DNA from: Paenibacillus chibensis
GTDB taxonomy: Bacteria > Bacillota > Bacilli > Paenibacillales > Paenibacillaceae
DNA: 64,000 nucleotides
Reading direction: 5' to 3'
Assembly (NCBI RefSeq): GCF_004001045.1
Contig: NZ_BIMK01000002.1
Span: forward strand, 1 to 64,000
Shown here: positions 1 to 7,911 of the stretch, in pieces
How the letters are laid out: each line of letters starts with the position of its first letter
Position numbering within the stretch: position 1 is the first letter of the stretch
Translations under genes and position numbers: made by a program
The notes under the pieces: model-generated
What the model was told of the DNA's origin: nothing
The model's database searches: none
Seen by the model: the letters and a program-made list of their open reading frames with translations, nothing else

Positions 1-37
1 ATAAAGAAAGGGAAACACCTTCGCAAGGACAGACTTA

Positions 38-316
38 TCACTTTCTTCCCTTCGAAGAGGCGTTCATAACTTGTCCCGACAGCGCCGGATATTTCTTTTC
101 CATGCGGGAAACGAACCAGCCCATTACAATCAGCGTAACGCCGATATCATCAATCGGGACAAAAGGCATGACATCCGGCAAAATCCAGTAAAGCACCACC
201 GGAACCAGAAACAGAAGCTTGTCCCCTATAGCGACCTGTGAAGAAGTAAGATAACGCCACAATTGGCCCGTCATTCTCGACCAGCGCCGGATCGAAAGCA
301 GTCTTCTCCATTTCAT
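38..316 (-). CDS. DUF1232 (YkvA-type) small membrane protein
   Basis: A 92-residue protein of the DUF1232 family, whose function is unknown. The family hallmark is visible at about residues 45-60 (ILPDVMPFVPIDDIG: a proline/aspartate loop between two hydrophobic helices at roughly 30-46 and 56-70). The N-terminus is basic, so the loop probably faces outside or lies at the membrane surface. The start is supported by AAAGGAG about 8 nt upstream. It is the last minus-strand gene at this edge, 160 bp downstream of the LysM-M14 peptidase gene. Confidence 0.85.
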   Translation of the reverse strand: MKWRRLLSIRRWSRMTGQLWRYLTSSQVAIGDKLLFLVPVVLYWILPDVMPFVPIDDIGVTLIVMGWFVSRMEKKYPALSGQVMNASSKGRK

Positions 317-476
317 GCGCGTGGACTCCTTTCTTATGACCCAATATGGAAGAAAAATGTCTACCTGATCATACTCTACTCCAGCTTGAAAAGAGGAAAC
401 GATCGTGTAAAACTTCCGACGTCCGCTCCCTCTCCTGTATTATACGTCATTTTACAGAAAATGTTTCAATATGTTT

Positions 477-1676
477 TCATATCGATAACAGTTCAGCCAC
501 GATGAGACCGGTTTCCAGAGATACATGATCAAAATCCTCCAGCGGCAGCGGATTTTTGCCGAGTCCGATCTCGACGGTGAACCCCGGTCGCCGAAATTCC
601 TGGATAAACCAGTCCTTATAGCCCGCATCGCTGCCCTCCAGCTTGACCGCACGGTAGCCGCTTGCCTGCGCGAGCCGCCGCGACCAGTCCCTGCTTTCCT
701 TAGGCTCGTAGTTGCGGTAGTTCCAATAGATCTCCTGCCCTTGGCTGTGAAGGGAAACGGCGGCATCGGGCGATGTCTGCAGCGTGAAATCCGCAAGCGC
801 GGCCGCCTCCGGTTCGCTGAGCGGTGCGGTTCCGGCATAATCCCGGGGTCCCGGGCCTTTCTTCCCGCGGCGCTGCACTTCCTCTTCCCAATGTGCAGGG
901 AACTGATCTCCCAAATCCACGCCGTTGATGTTGGCCTTCCAGTGCCGGTAATCGATGCGCCCACCATTCCAGGCCGTGAGCTGACCGTAGTAAGGATTAT
1001 TGGGCTGCACGCCTTCCTGCACCAGCTCTACGCCGTCCGGATTCACCATCGGAACGACCCATAGCGTACACTGGGCGAACCAATGCCGGGGATCATATCC
1101 GTTCCAGCGCCTGCCTCCCTCGAGCGCATTCACATACTCTTCCACAAAGCGCAAAATACAGGGTGTTGTGATCCACTCGTTCGCATGAATGGAAGCGTTC
1201 ACATGAATGCTTCTGGCGCCCTCCCCTATTTTCAAATAGGGGATCGGCTTGCCAAGCACGCTCTCGCCGATCGTTCCCGACGTGATCAGGGGGTGGAATT
1301 CCGTTAAACGCATGATGTCATGGCTTAAATGATGATATCCGTATTCCCCCTCCAGCTGAATGATCCGGTTCCTTTCGGCATGGGGCAGCACAAGCACGCG
1401 TCCTTCCGGAAAATAACTCCGGGAGAGACCCGGGTTCATCTCAAGCAGCGAGGATTCCCTCACTTGAAACGCGGCCGCCACCTTTTCCGGGCTGTCACCC
1501 GGCTGAACGACATATCTTCTTCTCGGGGAGGACGGCAGGAAAATAATCTGTCCCGGTATCAAATAGGGCTGCTCTCCCGCCCAGGGATTGGCATTGATGA
1601 TATGAACCCGCGATAATCCCCTGCTGGCGGCGATCCGCTCGAGGGTATCTCCTTTACATACGGTGTATTGCTGCAT
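477..1676 (-). CDS. LysM-containing M14 family metallopeptidase (gamma-D-Glu-diamino acid endopeptidase-like)
   Basis: A 399-residue protein with two LysM repeats (about 2-46 and 53-97) followed by a zinc carboxypeptidase (M14) domain (about 115-399). Zinc ligands are visible as His164 and Glu167 (HANEW) and His310 (SLHSQGQ); the catalytic glutamate is Glu369 (FTVEIGLG). This architecture matches Bacillus endopeptidase I, which cuts the gamma-D-glutamyl-diaminopimelate bond of peptidoglycan peptides. There is no obvious signal peptide, so it may act in the spore or mother cell or leave by another route. The start has AAGGAAG 6 nt upstream. It lies downstream of glutamate racemase, separated by a terminator, so the link to D-Glu metabolism is thematic rather than operonic. 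Confidence 0.88.
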   Translation of the reverse strand: MQQYTVCKGDTLERIAASRGLSRVHIINANPWAGEQPYLIPGQIIFLPSSPRRRYVVQPGDSPEKVAAAFQVRESSLLEMNPGLSRSYFPEGRVLVLPHAERNRIIQLEGEYGYHHLSHDIMRLTEFHPLITSGTIGESVLGKPIPYLKIGEGARSIHVNASIHANEWITTPCILRFVEEYVNALEGGRRWNGYDPRHWFAQCTLWVVPMVNPDGVELVQEGVQPNNPYYGQLTAWNGGRIDYRHWKANINGVDLGDQFPAHWEEEVQRRGKKGPGPRDYAGTAPLSEPEAAALADFTLQTSPDAAVSLHSQGQEIYWNYRNYEPKESRDWSRRLAQASGYRAVKLEGSDAGYKDWFIQEFRRPGFTVEIGLGKNPLPLEDFDHVSLETGLIVAELLSI

Positions 1677-1770
1677 AAGCGACTTCCTTTCCCGCGGTCA
1701 GATTCGAAGCAACCGCTGCACGTCGATGCTCTTTTGAAGATTGTATGACCCGGACGACTTGGCCCATGCG

Positions 1771-1799
1771 AAAAAAAGAGCCCCGGTCCCCGGAGCTCT
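1771..1799 (-). terminator. Rho-independent terminator of the glutamate racemase gene
   Basis: The 10-bp stem AGAGCTCCGG/CCGGGGCTCT (one mismatch, 3-nt loop, minus strand) is followed by seven T. It lies 17 bp past the racemase stop codon. Confidence 0.85.
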
Positions 1800-1815
1800 T
1801 CCTCGATTCCTGTTC

Positions 1816-2640
1816 TTATGTGGATTCCGTGAACCTGGATACCTGCCAGACGACAGGCGTGCGCTGAATTTGCTCACCCAGCCAGGTTTTGGCTATTTTC
1901 TGGAACATATCCGCATCACCGCTGCAGAAAAACTGATGCACCGGGCTTTCGTTGCTGCTGGCCAGCTGTCCCTTATCGTACAGGATCGTGCTGACCTCTC
2001 TTGCGGTCTCGTCCGCCGAACTGATCAGCTTCACTTTCTCCCCCATGACTTCCTGGATCGTTTCCTTCAAAAACGGATAATGAGTGCAGCCCAAAATGAG
2101 GCAGTCAATGGAAGAAGATTTCATCCCGCGCAGCGAGTCCTCGACCACCGCCGTTGTCTCCTTCGACCGGAACTGTCCCATCTCGACCAGCGGAACCAGC
2201 GCCGGACAAGCTTCGCTGACGACATGCACGTAAGGCGAAAGCTGTTGAAGAGCGGACGTGTAGGCGCCGCTGCCGATCGTGCCGATCGTGCCGATCACGC
2301 CGATATTGCCTGTCTTGGTCGCGCTGATGGCAGCCCGGGCTCCGGGATGAATGACGCCGATGACCGGCATCGGCACCTTTTCCGAAATATAGTCCAAAGC
2401 CGCAGCCGTGGCCGTATTGCATGCGATCACGATGGCCTTGGGATTGAATTGCACCAGGAAATCCACGATTTGTTCCGTGAAACGTCTTACTTCTTCGGAC
2501 GAACGGGGTCCGTAAGGTGTGCGGGCTGTGTCTCCAAAGTAGATGATTTTTTCCCGTGGGAGCTGTCTCATGATCTCTTTGGCGACGGTTAACCCCCCCA
2601 CACCCGAGTCTAATATAGCGATTGCCTGCTGCACGAACAC
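1816..2640 (-). CDS. murI: Glutamate racemase
   Basis: A 274-residue cofactor-independent racemase that makes D-glutamate for peptidoglycan. The N-terminal signature AILDSGVGGLTV and the phosphate/aspartate loop FGDTARTPYG are present. The two catalytic cysteines appear in IACNTATA and LGCTHYPF, with full spacing and length (family about 260-275). The likely start is GTG, with AAGGA 6 nt upstream. It is followed by its own terminator. Bacillus calls this orthologue racE. Confidence 0.97.
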   Translation of the reverse strand: MFVQQAIAILDSGVGGLTVAKEIMRQLPREKIIYFGDTARTPYGPRSSEEVRRFTEQIVDFLVQFNPKAIVIACNTATAAALDYISEKVPMPVIGVIHPGARAAISATKTGNIGVIGTIGTIGSGAYTSALQQLSPYVHVVSEACPALVPLVEMGQFRSKETTAVVEDSLRGMKSSSIDCLILGCTHYPFLKETIQEVMGEKVKLISSADETAREVSTILYDKGQLASSNESPVHQFFCSGDADMFQKIAKTWLGEQIQRTPVVWQVSRFTEST

Positions 2641-2765
2641 ACCGCTTCCTTCTTGTCGATTTATGCTCTCTGCTCTCTAACATATGAAAATAAGAAATCA
2701 AACGTACCTCACATCTTAAATGATTTCAGCCGGGCAATCAATATAAATGCAAGTCTAGACGCATG

Positions 2766-2808
2766 TAAAAGCAGGCTCGCCTTTCCCATTACAGGAAAGT
2801 GAGCCTGC
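2766..2808 (-). terminator. Terminator of the YtxH gene
   Basis: A long stem: GCAGGCTC and GGAAAG pair with their complements (one mismatch), followed on the minus strand by TTTTA. It sits just past the YtxH stop. Confidence 0.8.
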
Positions 2809-2823
2809 CAGCATCATGATGCG

Positions 2824-3201
2824 TTATTCCAAATCGCCTGCGTCCTGCTTGAACTCGTTGCCTTCCGCAAGATCCTCCTCGCTGCCGTCGAACGAAGATA
2901 TTTGAGCCAGCTCCTCATAAGCTTCCTCCGAATCACGATCATCGGCATCGGATTTGCGCCAGCCGCGGATATCCTGGATTACGCCGCCTGCGGTATCCTT
3001 GACCTTCCCGATCAGGAAAGCCCCCTGCTCCCCTACCTTGCCAGCGAGCTCGGTCGTTTTGCTGCCTACCGTTCTGGCGCCTTCAGCGATATCCTGGCGA
3101 AGCTCCTTGCCGGATTTTGGTGCAAGCAGCAGTGCCGTTACCGAACCTACCACGCTGCCGATCAGCGCGCCCCACAACAAGCTTTTGTTCTTTTCCTTCA
3201 T
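2824..3201 (-). CDS. YtxH domain-containing stress-associated protein
   Basis: A 125-residue protein with one N-terminal glycine/alanine-rich membrane helix (LLWGALIGSVVGSVTALLL, about 8-26) followed by the YtxH motif APKSGKELR and an amphipathic, lysine-rich region. The C-terminus is very acidic (about 85-125). In Bacillus the family is linked to general stress, but its biochemical role is unknown. The start has AAGGAGAGATG upstream. It follows the DUF948 gene by 21 bp, the usual DUF948-YtxH pairing, so the two are probably cotranscribed. Confidence 0.88.
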   Translation of the reverse strand: MKEKNKSLLWGALIGSVVGSVTALLLAPKSGKELRQDIAEGARTVGSKTTELAGKVGEQGAFLIGKVKDTAGGVIQDIRGWRKSDADDRDSEEAYEELAQISSFDGSEEDLAEGNEFKQDAGDLE

Positions 3202-3222
3202 CGCTTCATCTCTCCTTATCGG

Positions 3223-3672
3223 TCAGGCATGGTCGTCCGCGGAAGGCTGCGACTGACGCTTGAATGAATGCCATACCGATAACCCGGCATCCAGCCACCG
3301 GAAAGCTTCCGCCAAGCGGAGCTCATTCTCCCGGTGCGCTCTTTCCAAGCGCTCCATGGCGGATTCCGCCACATGCTTCGTAATGGAATCGGCACGTTGC
3401 AGCGTGTTCGTCAGGCTGGCACCCGCCAGTCGCAGCGATTCGCAGAACGGCTCCACTTCCTCCACACGGCTCTGCAGCAGCGACAAGGTTGCCGAAGCCT
3501 GCACGAGCAGTTCTTTGGATTCGGAAGCGAGCTGCGAGATCTCCTGTCCGGCTTTGCCTAGTACATCTTCGGTCCGCAGCAGCACTCTTCTCAGCGTATG
3601 TAGAAGAATCATTGCGACAGCGGCGAACAGTATGAATCCGCAAGCAAGCAATACGGCGCCCCATTCCGCCAT
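3223..3672 (-). CDS. DUF948 domain-containing protein
   Basis: A 149-residue protein with an N-terminal membrane helix (about 5-28) followed by a long, mostly helical, heptad-like region (about 30-125) typical of DUF948. It is probably membrane-tethered with a cytoplasmic or peripheral coiled coil. GGGAGTG lies upstream of the ATG. It is the first gene of a two-gene unit with YtxH, an arrangement also known from Bacillus stress operons. No catalytic residues are seen. Confidence 0.85.
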   Translation of the reverse strand: MAEWGAVLLACGFILFAAVAMILLHTLRRVLLRTEDVLGKAGQEISQLASESKELLVQASATLSLLQSRVEEVEPFCESLRLAGASLTNTLQRADSITKHVAESAMERLERAHRENELRLAEAFRWLDAGLSVWHSFKRQSQPSADDHA

Positions 3673-3787
3673 GGTGTGTCACTCCCTTCACCCTTACGGG
3701 CTAATGCCTATTTGTAGGATATTATAAGCAGGGTAGGCCCGTCCTGACACAAGGGACAATCCAATTATTTTTGCGAAAAGATCCGGA

Positions 3788-3827
3788 GAAAAGAAACAAG
3801 CCCGCTCCGGAGTTCACGGACGGGCTT
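3788..3827 (-). terminator. Terminator of the DUF86 gene
   Basis: The stem AAGCCCG/CGGGCTT extends inward through TCCG/CGGA; TTTCTTTT follows on the minus strand. It lies 30 bp past the DUF86 stop. Confidence 0.75.
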
Positions 3828-3857
3828 GGCGTGTGCAAACGTAAAAACGGGAAATAA

Positions 3858-4280
3858 CTACATCAGCTCCCGCTGGATGTATTCCCGAACCTGCACGGCA
3901 AATTTATTCAGGATATCCGGCAGCACCGGTGTCAACGGATGAAGCTCGCTGCGGTTCCACGTATAATACTCTTGAACCAAAGGCTTGCGAAGGGTTACAA
4001 GCTTCAGCAGAACGTCGTAAGTTTCCGCATCAAAAACCTTCTCTTCATGATTGATCTCCATGATATCTTCGTAGCTGCTGGCGTCACGCATAATGAAACC
4101 ATCGATCAAATAGCTTCCTACATCGGTGACGATCTCGATCGCCAAATGCAGCGCACGCTCCTGGACCATGCCAAGCACGACGCCCCCATCCCAGGACCCG
4201 GCAGCTTCCGTCAAGCCCTGAACGATTTCCGGAATCGCATCCAGGCGATGCTGGATCTGTTCCTGATTAACATAATACAC
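3858..4280 (-). CDS. DUF86 (HepT/YutE-like) protein
   Basis: A 140-residue all-helical protein of the DUF86 family. A GTG start at 4280 is preferred over the longer frame from 4295, because GGAGG lies 8 nt before it and the resulting N-terminus (MYYVNQEQIQ) resembles that of YutE. HepT toxins carry an R-x4-6-H-x-Y motif; here the equivalent stretch reads RKPLVQEYY, with Gln in place of His. HepT-type RNase or nucleotidylation-target function is therefore doubtful. No MNT antitoxin gene is adjacent. It lies 25 bp after a tiny membrane peptide gene. Confidence 0.8.
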   Translation of the reverse strand: MYYVNQEQIQHRLDAIPEIVQGLTEAAGSWDGGVVLGMVQERALHLAIEIVTDVGSYLIDGFIMRDASSYEDIMEINHEEKVFDAETYDVLLKLVTLRKPLVQEYYTWNRSELHPLTPVLPDILNKFAVQVREYIQRELM

Positions 4281-4305
4281 GGCCCGTACCTCCAAGCTGC
4301 AGATA

Positions 4306-4416
4306 TTATTTACCTTTTTTCCCGCGTCGCTTCAGCCAGAAAAACATGACGAAGATCGCCACGACAAACACGACAAGCAGAGTCAGTGTTTCCATCGGAT
4401 ATTCCAAATCGCTCAT
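4306..4416 (-). CDS. Small membrane peptide (36 aa), hypothetical
   Basis: An ORF of 36 codons. It has an acidic N-terminus (MSDLEYPMET), one strong transmembrane stretch (LTLLVVFVVAIFVMFFWL, about 11-28) and a basic tail (KRRGKKGK), giving an outside-in or N-out topology by the positive-inside rule. AGGAAG lies about 7 nt before the ATG. It sits between the Dabb and DUF86 genes on the same strand. Function is unknown; the composition is that of a genuine small membrane protein rather than chance. Confidence 0.62.
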   Translation of the reverse strand: MSDLEYPMETLTLLVVFVVAIFVMFFWLKRRGKKGK

Positions 4417-4434
4417 AATCAGTCTTCCTATCTG

Positions 4435-4722
4435 CTAGATTTCGTAATCAACGCTAACGGATATCTCTTTTACTTCATTCAAATGGCGAACGACTTCCTG
4501 ATGAACAGGATGCACCTGATATGCCTGCAAATCTTCCAGAGAGGATACCTCGGTCACAAGAGCAATATCAAATGAACGCTCGGAATGAATGACATCCACC
4601 CCCACCTCAATGGCGAGCAGCTGCGGAATTCTCCCCTTCATCGCGCGCAGCATATCGGCAGTCTTGTCAACGCTTTCCGGAGTTCTATCCTTTAATTTAA
4701 TGAAGACAATATGTTTGATCAT
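4435..4722 (-). CDS. Dabb family (stress-responsive alpha/beta barrel) protein
   Basis: A 95-residue protein. The start at 4722 (MIKHIVFIKLKD) is chosen over upstream in-frame ATGs because AAGGAG lies 10 nt before it and the family starts with this beta strand. The pattern of a first strand HIVFIKL, a central helix, then DIALVTEVSSLEDLQAYQ and a C-terminal HPVHQEVV helix is typical of dimeric ferredoxin-like Dabb proteins. The biochemical role is unknown in most bacteria. Confidence 0.85.
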   Translation of the reverse strand: MIKHIVFIKLKDRTPESVDKTADMLRAMKGRIPQLLAIEVGVDVIHSERSFDIALVTEVSSLEDLQAYQVHPVHQEVVRHLNEVKEISVSVDYEI

Positions 4723-4810
4723 GGCCTGCATTCTCCTTGTCCTACTCGTAAGGTTACAAAAAAAATATACCATATCCATCCTCGCAGGAAAAGAGAAGTT
4801 ATAGGGGCTG

Positions 4811-5230
4811 CTATTTTTCCGGCTTATCATCCTCTTGATCTTTGTTCTGCAGGACGGCGATTATCCTCCGCAGCTTGGCCGGCATGGGCAGACCCAAACG
4901 CCCGTAGTTTTCCGTAATCGAGATCAGCTCGTTGGACATATAAAAGTAGATCGCCCCGGTCTTGATCACATCGGTGCCGCCGCTTAGCAGTACATCCATC
5001 TGATGGGCAAGCACGATGACCACAAGCATCAGCACCTTGCGCGTCAGCCCCCAAAATCCGATCTCGCTTCTCAGTCCGGTTCCATCCTTGATGGAAGCGA
5101 GCACTCCCGTAATATAATCCAGGACTATCGTGAATAAAAAAATCCATAGCAGCTGATCCCATCGTCCGAACGCCAATGTGATGATTCCCCCGGCAAGAGC
5201 ACTTGTCCCACTAACAGCTAGCGAATTCAT
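4811..5230 (-). CDS. Phage holin family (toxin secretion/lysis holin-like) membrane protein
   Basis: About 139 residues. The start is placed at the second of two adjacent ATGs (5230/5233), 7 nt after GGGAGG; the longer frame to 5296 lacks a site. There are three or four hydrophobic segments and the holin_4 hallmark (LDYITGVLASIKDG, then GFWGLTRKVLMLVVIVLAHQMD, ending IYFYMSNELISITENYGRLG), here quoted in pieces. Chromosomal copies are common in Bacillales without an associated prophage, and no phage genes are nearby. A role in membrane permeabilisation or spore lysis is possible but unproven. Confidence 0.85.
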   Translation of the reverse strand: MNSLAVSGTSALAGGIITLAFGRWDQLLWIFLFTIVLDYITGVLASIKDGTGLRSEIGFWGLTRKVLMLVVIVLAHQMDVLLSGGTDVIKTGAIYFYMSNELISITENYGRLGLPMPAKLRRIIAVLQNKDQEDDKPEK

Positions 5231-5341
5231 CATCCGCCCTCCCTTCATGCCTTCTGATATATCGTATGAGAGGAGGCGTTCCCGCGCGCGAGCCATATAT
5301 CATTTTCGACTGCCTATTTCATAGATTACTTGTAAAACGAC

Positions 5342-5365
5342 AAAAAAAGCCCCGGAAACCGGGGC
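5342..5365 (-). terminator. Terminator of the polysaccharide deacetylase gene
   Basis: The perfect stem GCCCCGG-TTT-CCGGGGC is followed by seven T on the minus strand, 38 bp past the stop. Confidence 0.92.
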
Positions 5366-5402
5366 GCAGCATGCTATAATCTTCTATTCCATTTTCGTTC
5401 AC

Positions 5403-6542
5403 TTAACGTTCGTCGTTCCAGAAATTCAGCGGTGTCATGTCGCTTGTGATCGGCTTGAACGTGTATCCTTCCGCCTGGATCGCTTTAATCAGCTTCGGCA
5501 GAATCTTCACCGTTGCCTCCTGGTCATGGAATAGAACGACCGGAGTAACTCCCTTTTTCTTCATGTTTTTAACATCGCGCATCACGTTGTCATATATTTT
5601 CTGCGGGTTGCTTTGATATCTCCAGTCATTGGAATCGATGTTCCAATCCCACAGATGGTAGCCGTATGCCGCCGTCTGATCGCGGTAAGCTTTTGTAAAA
5701 TACGGTTTGCTGCCGTAAGGAACGCGGATCAGCTTCGTGTAGACTTGGGCGGCTTCATGCAGCTTGTTGTTATCCATATTCATTTCGTTCAAGGCCGAAT
5801 ACGGAGAAGCATAGAATTTGTTCTTCTGGTGAGTCATTCCATGCAGCCCGACGCCATGGCCTCCTTTAACAATGCGGGCTACGGAGGACGGATGGCTCGC
5901 GATCTGATTGCCCAGCATGAAGAAGGTTGCCTTCACGTTATTCTGATCCAGCACGTCGAGAAGCTGCATCGTATAAGGAGAAGGCCCGTCATCAAACGTG
6001 ATGTAGATCGTTCCGGCTGCCGAAGACGGGGGAGTCTGCGTGCTGGTCGCTGCTTTATGCTGCTTAATAAAGCTGCTGTACTTCTCGGCAAACTGGGCAT
6101 CGTTCAAGGTAGCCCCGCCGTTGATGGCACGGTAGACGTTCTGGCTTGAAATATACGAGAGCTGGAACCCGAATTTCTCACTCAGCACACGGAACGAAAT
6201 GAATGTTCTGCCGTTTTTGACGAAGGTATTATTGCCGTCCGCAGGCAGCATCACCTTTTTTCCGCCGCTATGGGTCAAGGTGAGATTTCCCTGCGAGTAC
6301 TGCACGGACACATTCATGGCCGCCGCGGTTTGGACGATCGGAACATATAACGTGCCTTTATGTATGACCGGGGACATCGGGTAAGTAACGAGGTTGTCAT
6401 TCACGCCTGCGAAGACGGAATACTTCACCGGGGCCGCCGAACTGCCTTCGGCAGTGGCATTGTAGTTTCCAAGGGAAAGCACGCAGCCGAAGATGAGCAA
6501 TAAGGATAAGAGCCATTTGGAGCTGTTGAAAAGCTTTTTCAA
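5403..6542 (-). CDS. Secreted polysaccharide deacetylase with copper-amine-oxidase-N-like domain
   Basis: A 379-residue protein. There is a signal peptide (about 1-31), then a copper-amine-oxidase N-terminal-like domain (about 40-145), a Thr/Ser/Pro linker, and a NodB-type deacetylase domain (about 175-375). Deacetylase motifs are visible: TFDDGPS (base and metal Asp), H-x3-H in LHGMTHQ, RVPYGS, the DWNIDSNDW strand, and VLFHDQ with the catalytic His. It probably removes N-acetyl groups from peptidoglycan or another wall glycan outside the cell. The second domain is a wall- or dimer-associated module common in Paenibacillus; it does not imply copper. The gene is monocistronic, with its own terminator and a divergent upstream region. 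Confidence 0.92.
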   Translation of the reverse strand: MKKLFNSSKWLLSLLLIFGCVLSLGNYNATAEGSSAAPVKYSVFAGVNDNLVTYPMSPVIHKGTLYVPIVQTAAAMNVSVQYSQGNLTLTHSGGKKVMLPADGNNTFVKNGRTFISFRVLSEKFGFQLSYISSQNVYRAINGGATLNDAQFAEKYSSFIKQHKAATSTQTPPSSAAGTIYITFDDGPSPYTMQLLDVLDQNNVKATFFMLGNQIASHPSSVARIVKGGHGVGLHGMTHQKNKFYASPYSALNEMNMDNNKLHEAAQVYTKLIRVPYGSKPYFTKAYRDQTAAYGYHLWDWNIDSNDWRYQSNPQKIYDNVMRDVKNMKKKGVTPVVLFHDQEATVKILPKLIKAIQAEGYTFKPITSDMTPLNFWNDER

Positions 6543-6901
6543 TTCTCTCTACCAACCTTTTTCTGCGTATTTTGATAGATTCGCAGGCAAAATACAATTA
6601 TTCTTCCGATTCGCCTGCATGGCGATCCAACCCGAATCTAACCATCTATCAATCTAGTTCCATTGCATTGTACCTTGAATCATAGAGCCGTTTCAATTTC
6701 AATTCAGTAACCATTTTTGTAACCTATTCGGTAATTTTAGGATATATAGGAGAATGATAGAATAGAGAATATGCCAAATGGCCTGTTTTCACCGGAACAA
6801 CCGATATATTGCTAGGAAAATGGTCGGAGAAATGGGCGATAGTTACTATTGAAATCAAGCCCATAAGAATGTAGAATTTTAAGAAAAACTTCGGAGGAAA
6901 T
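6543..6901. promoter_or_regulatory. Divergent intergenic region between deacetylase and tandem-HTH genes
   Basis: 359 bp of AT-rich DNA with no credible ORF. It must hold the promoters of both flanking divergent genes. Two direct GTAACC repeats (near 6708 and 6719) and a small perfect palindrome ATAGT-T-ACTAT (6839-6849), about 50 bp before the plus-strand ATG, are the only visible motifs. I could not assign -35/-10 pairs with confidence. Confidence 0.4.
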
Positions 6902-7489
6902 ATGCCTACACAACAAGAACAGCATTCAATTCAGGCGTGGTCTCTGATCAACCGCAAATATTTGGGAAAAGGCATCCGCGTCAAGCGCTTCCGCAAGCCT
7001 TCGCGCTGCCAGATCCGCAACAGGGTCCTTTTGGCGGTGCTCATGGCCAATGACATCAAGCTATCGCAGCTGGCTGAAGAGCTGGGCGTTTCTTCACGAA
7101 GCGTAAGCGCATGGGTTTACGAAGGCCGTATTCCCGGCAAAAAGAATCTGGATAAGGTATGCCAGTTCCTTGGCTACCCGCATCATATCCTCTTTAATCG
7201 CTCGGTGACCGCGAGCAGCCCCATTATCTGTCAGCCGGCTTCATCGCGCTTCATGCGCAGAACACTGACACGTTCGCCAGTCGACAACAAGATTCTAACG
7301 GGTCTATGCATGGTCCATGATCTGTCTGTCAGCGACGTCAGCGAATGGATGCATATCCATCCGGGTACGTTCCGCAAATGGCTGCATCAAGGCACCCTGC
7401 CATCACCAAGCTTTCAGGACCGGGCAGAGCTCTTTTTCCGTATTCCGAAATTCATCCTGTTCGCGGATTGCATTTTGCACGATTCCTGA
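6902..7489 (+). CDS. Hypothetical DNA-binding protein with two tandem HTH units
   Basis: A 195-residue protein with a strong site (CGGAGGAAAT) before the ATG. Two helix-turn-helix-like units are visible. The first (about 43-100) contains KLSQLAEELGVSSRSVSAWV and then GRIPGKKNLDKVCQFLGYPHHILF (quoted in two parts). The second (about 135-190) repeats the layout as DLSVSDVSEWMHIHPGTFRK, a W-L-x-Q-G-x-L-P turn, then PKFILF. The repeat suggests internal duplication of a Cro/C1-like domain. There is a basic N-terminus (KRFRKPSRCQIRNR). No effector domain is present. It may be a stand-alone repressor or nucleoid-type regulator; target unknown. It is followed by a terminator. Confidence 0.75.
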   Translation: MPTQQEQHSIQAWSLINRKYLGKGIRVKRFRKPSRCQIRNRVLLAVLMANDIKLSQLAEELGVSSRSVSAWVYEGRIPGKKNLDKVCQFLGYPHHILFNRSVTASSPIICQPASSRFMRRTLTRSPVDNKILTGLCMVHDLSVSDVSEWMHIHPGTFRKWLHQGTLPSPSFQDRAELFFRIPKFILFADCILHDS

Positions 7490-7520
7490 TTTAACGGGTA
7501 CAACCAGCCATTCCATGGCA

Positions 7521-7564
7521 AACAGCTCTATGATCCGGTACTGATCCGGCTTATAGAGCTGTTT
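7521..7564 (+). terminator. Terminator of the tandem-HTH gene
   Basis: The 12-bp stem AACAGCTCTAT/ATAGAGCTGTT has a 21-nt loop and is followed by TTCGTTTG, 32 bp past the stop. Confidence 0.8.
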
Positions 7565-7622
7565 TCGTTTGGGCATAGTAAAGCGAAGCAATGATAATCC
7601 GGGATACATAAGGGAGGAACGT

Positions 7623-7817
7623 ATGATGCAATTCGGCAGAGATGTCGGAATCTCGCTTGGCATTCTTGCAGGAACGACACTGGCCAGCGGTTTGGCATTT
7701 CTGATGAGGCTTGAGCCTGTTTCCATGATATGGACGGTCAGTCTGGGCGGCGTTTCCGGTGCTGCTGTTGGAATTGCAGCGACGTTTGCCCTGAAGAGAT
7801 GGACTGCCCGCAGATAA
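7623..7817 (+). CDS. Small membrane protein (64 aa), hypothetical
   Basis: ATGATG start preceded by AAGGGAGG. Two hydrophobic, glycine-rich helices (about 9-27 and 36-56) end in a basic KRWTARR tail. It lies directly upstream of the MerR operator/promoter, not obviously in the same transcript. Function unknown. Confidence 0.65.
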   Translation: MMQFGRDVGISLGILAGTTLASGLAFLMRLEPVSMIWTVSLGGVSGAAVGIAATFALKRWTARR

Positions 7818-7836
7818 AAAATATCCGATTACAAAA

Positions 7837-7872
7837 GTTAACGTTGACGTTAACGTTAAACAGGATTAAAAT
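7837..7872 (+). promoter_or_regulatory. MerR-type promoter/operator
   Basis: A perfect 8-2-8 palindrome GTTAACGT-TG-ACGTTAAC (7837-7854) overlaps the -35 box TTGACG (7844-7849); after 17 bp comes -10 TAAAAT (7867-7872). Three hexamers of the form (A/G)ACGTT lie head to tail. It is 40 bp upstream of the MerR gene, so autoregulation is likely; most MerR activator sites have a longer spacer, so this could act by repression. Confidence 0.7.
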
Positions 7873-7911
7873 ATTCTATGTCATAACACACATAAGCAAG
7901 GGAGGAAAGAC

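Noticed and set aside
1741..2592. 283-codon plus-strand frame
   Set aside because: Antisense to the clear glutamate racemase gene.
4811..5230. Prophage suggested by the holin-like gene
   Set aside because: No endolysin, capsid, tail or integrase genes nearby; chromosomal holin-like genes are common.
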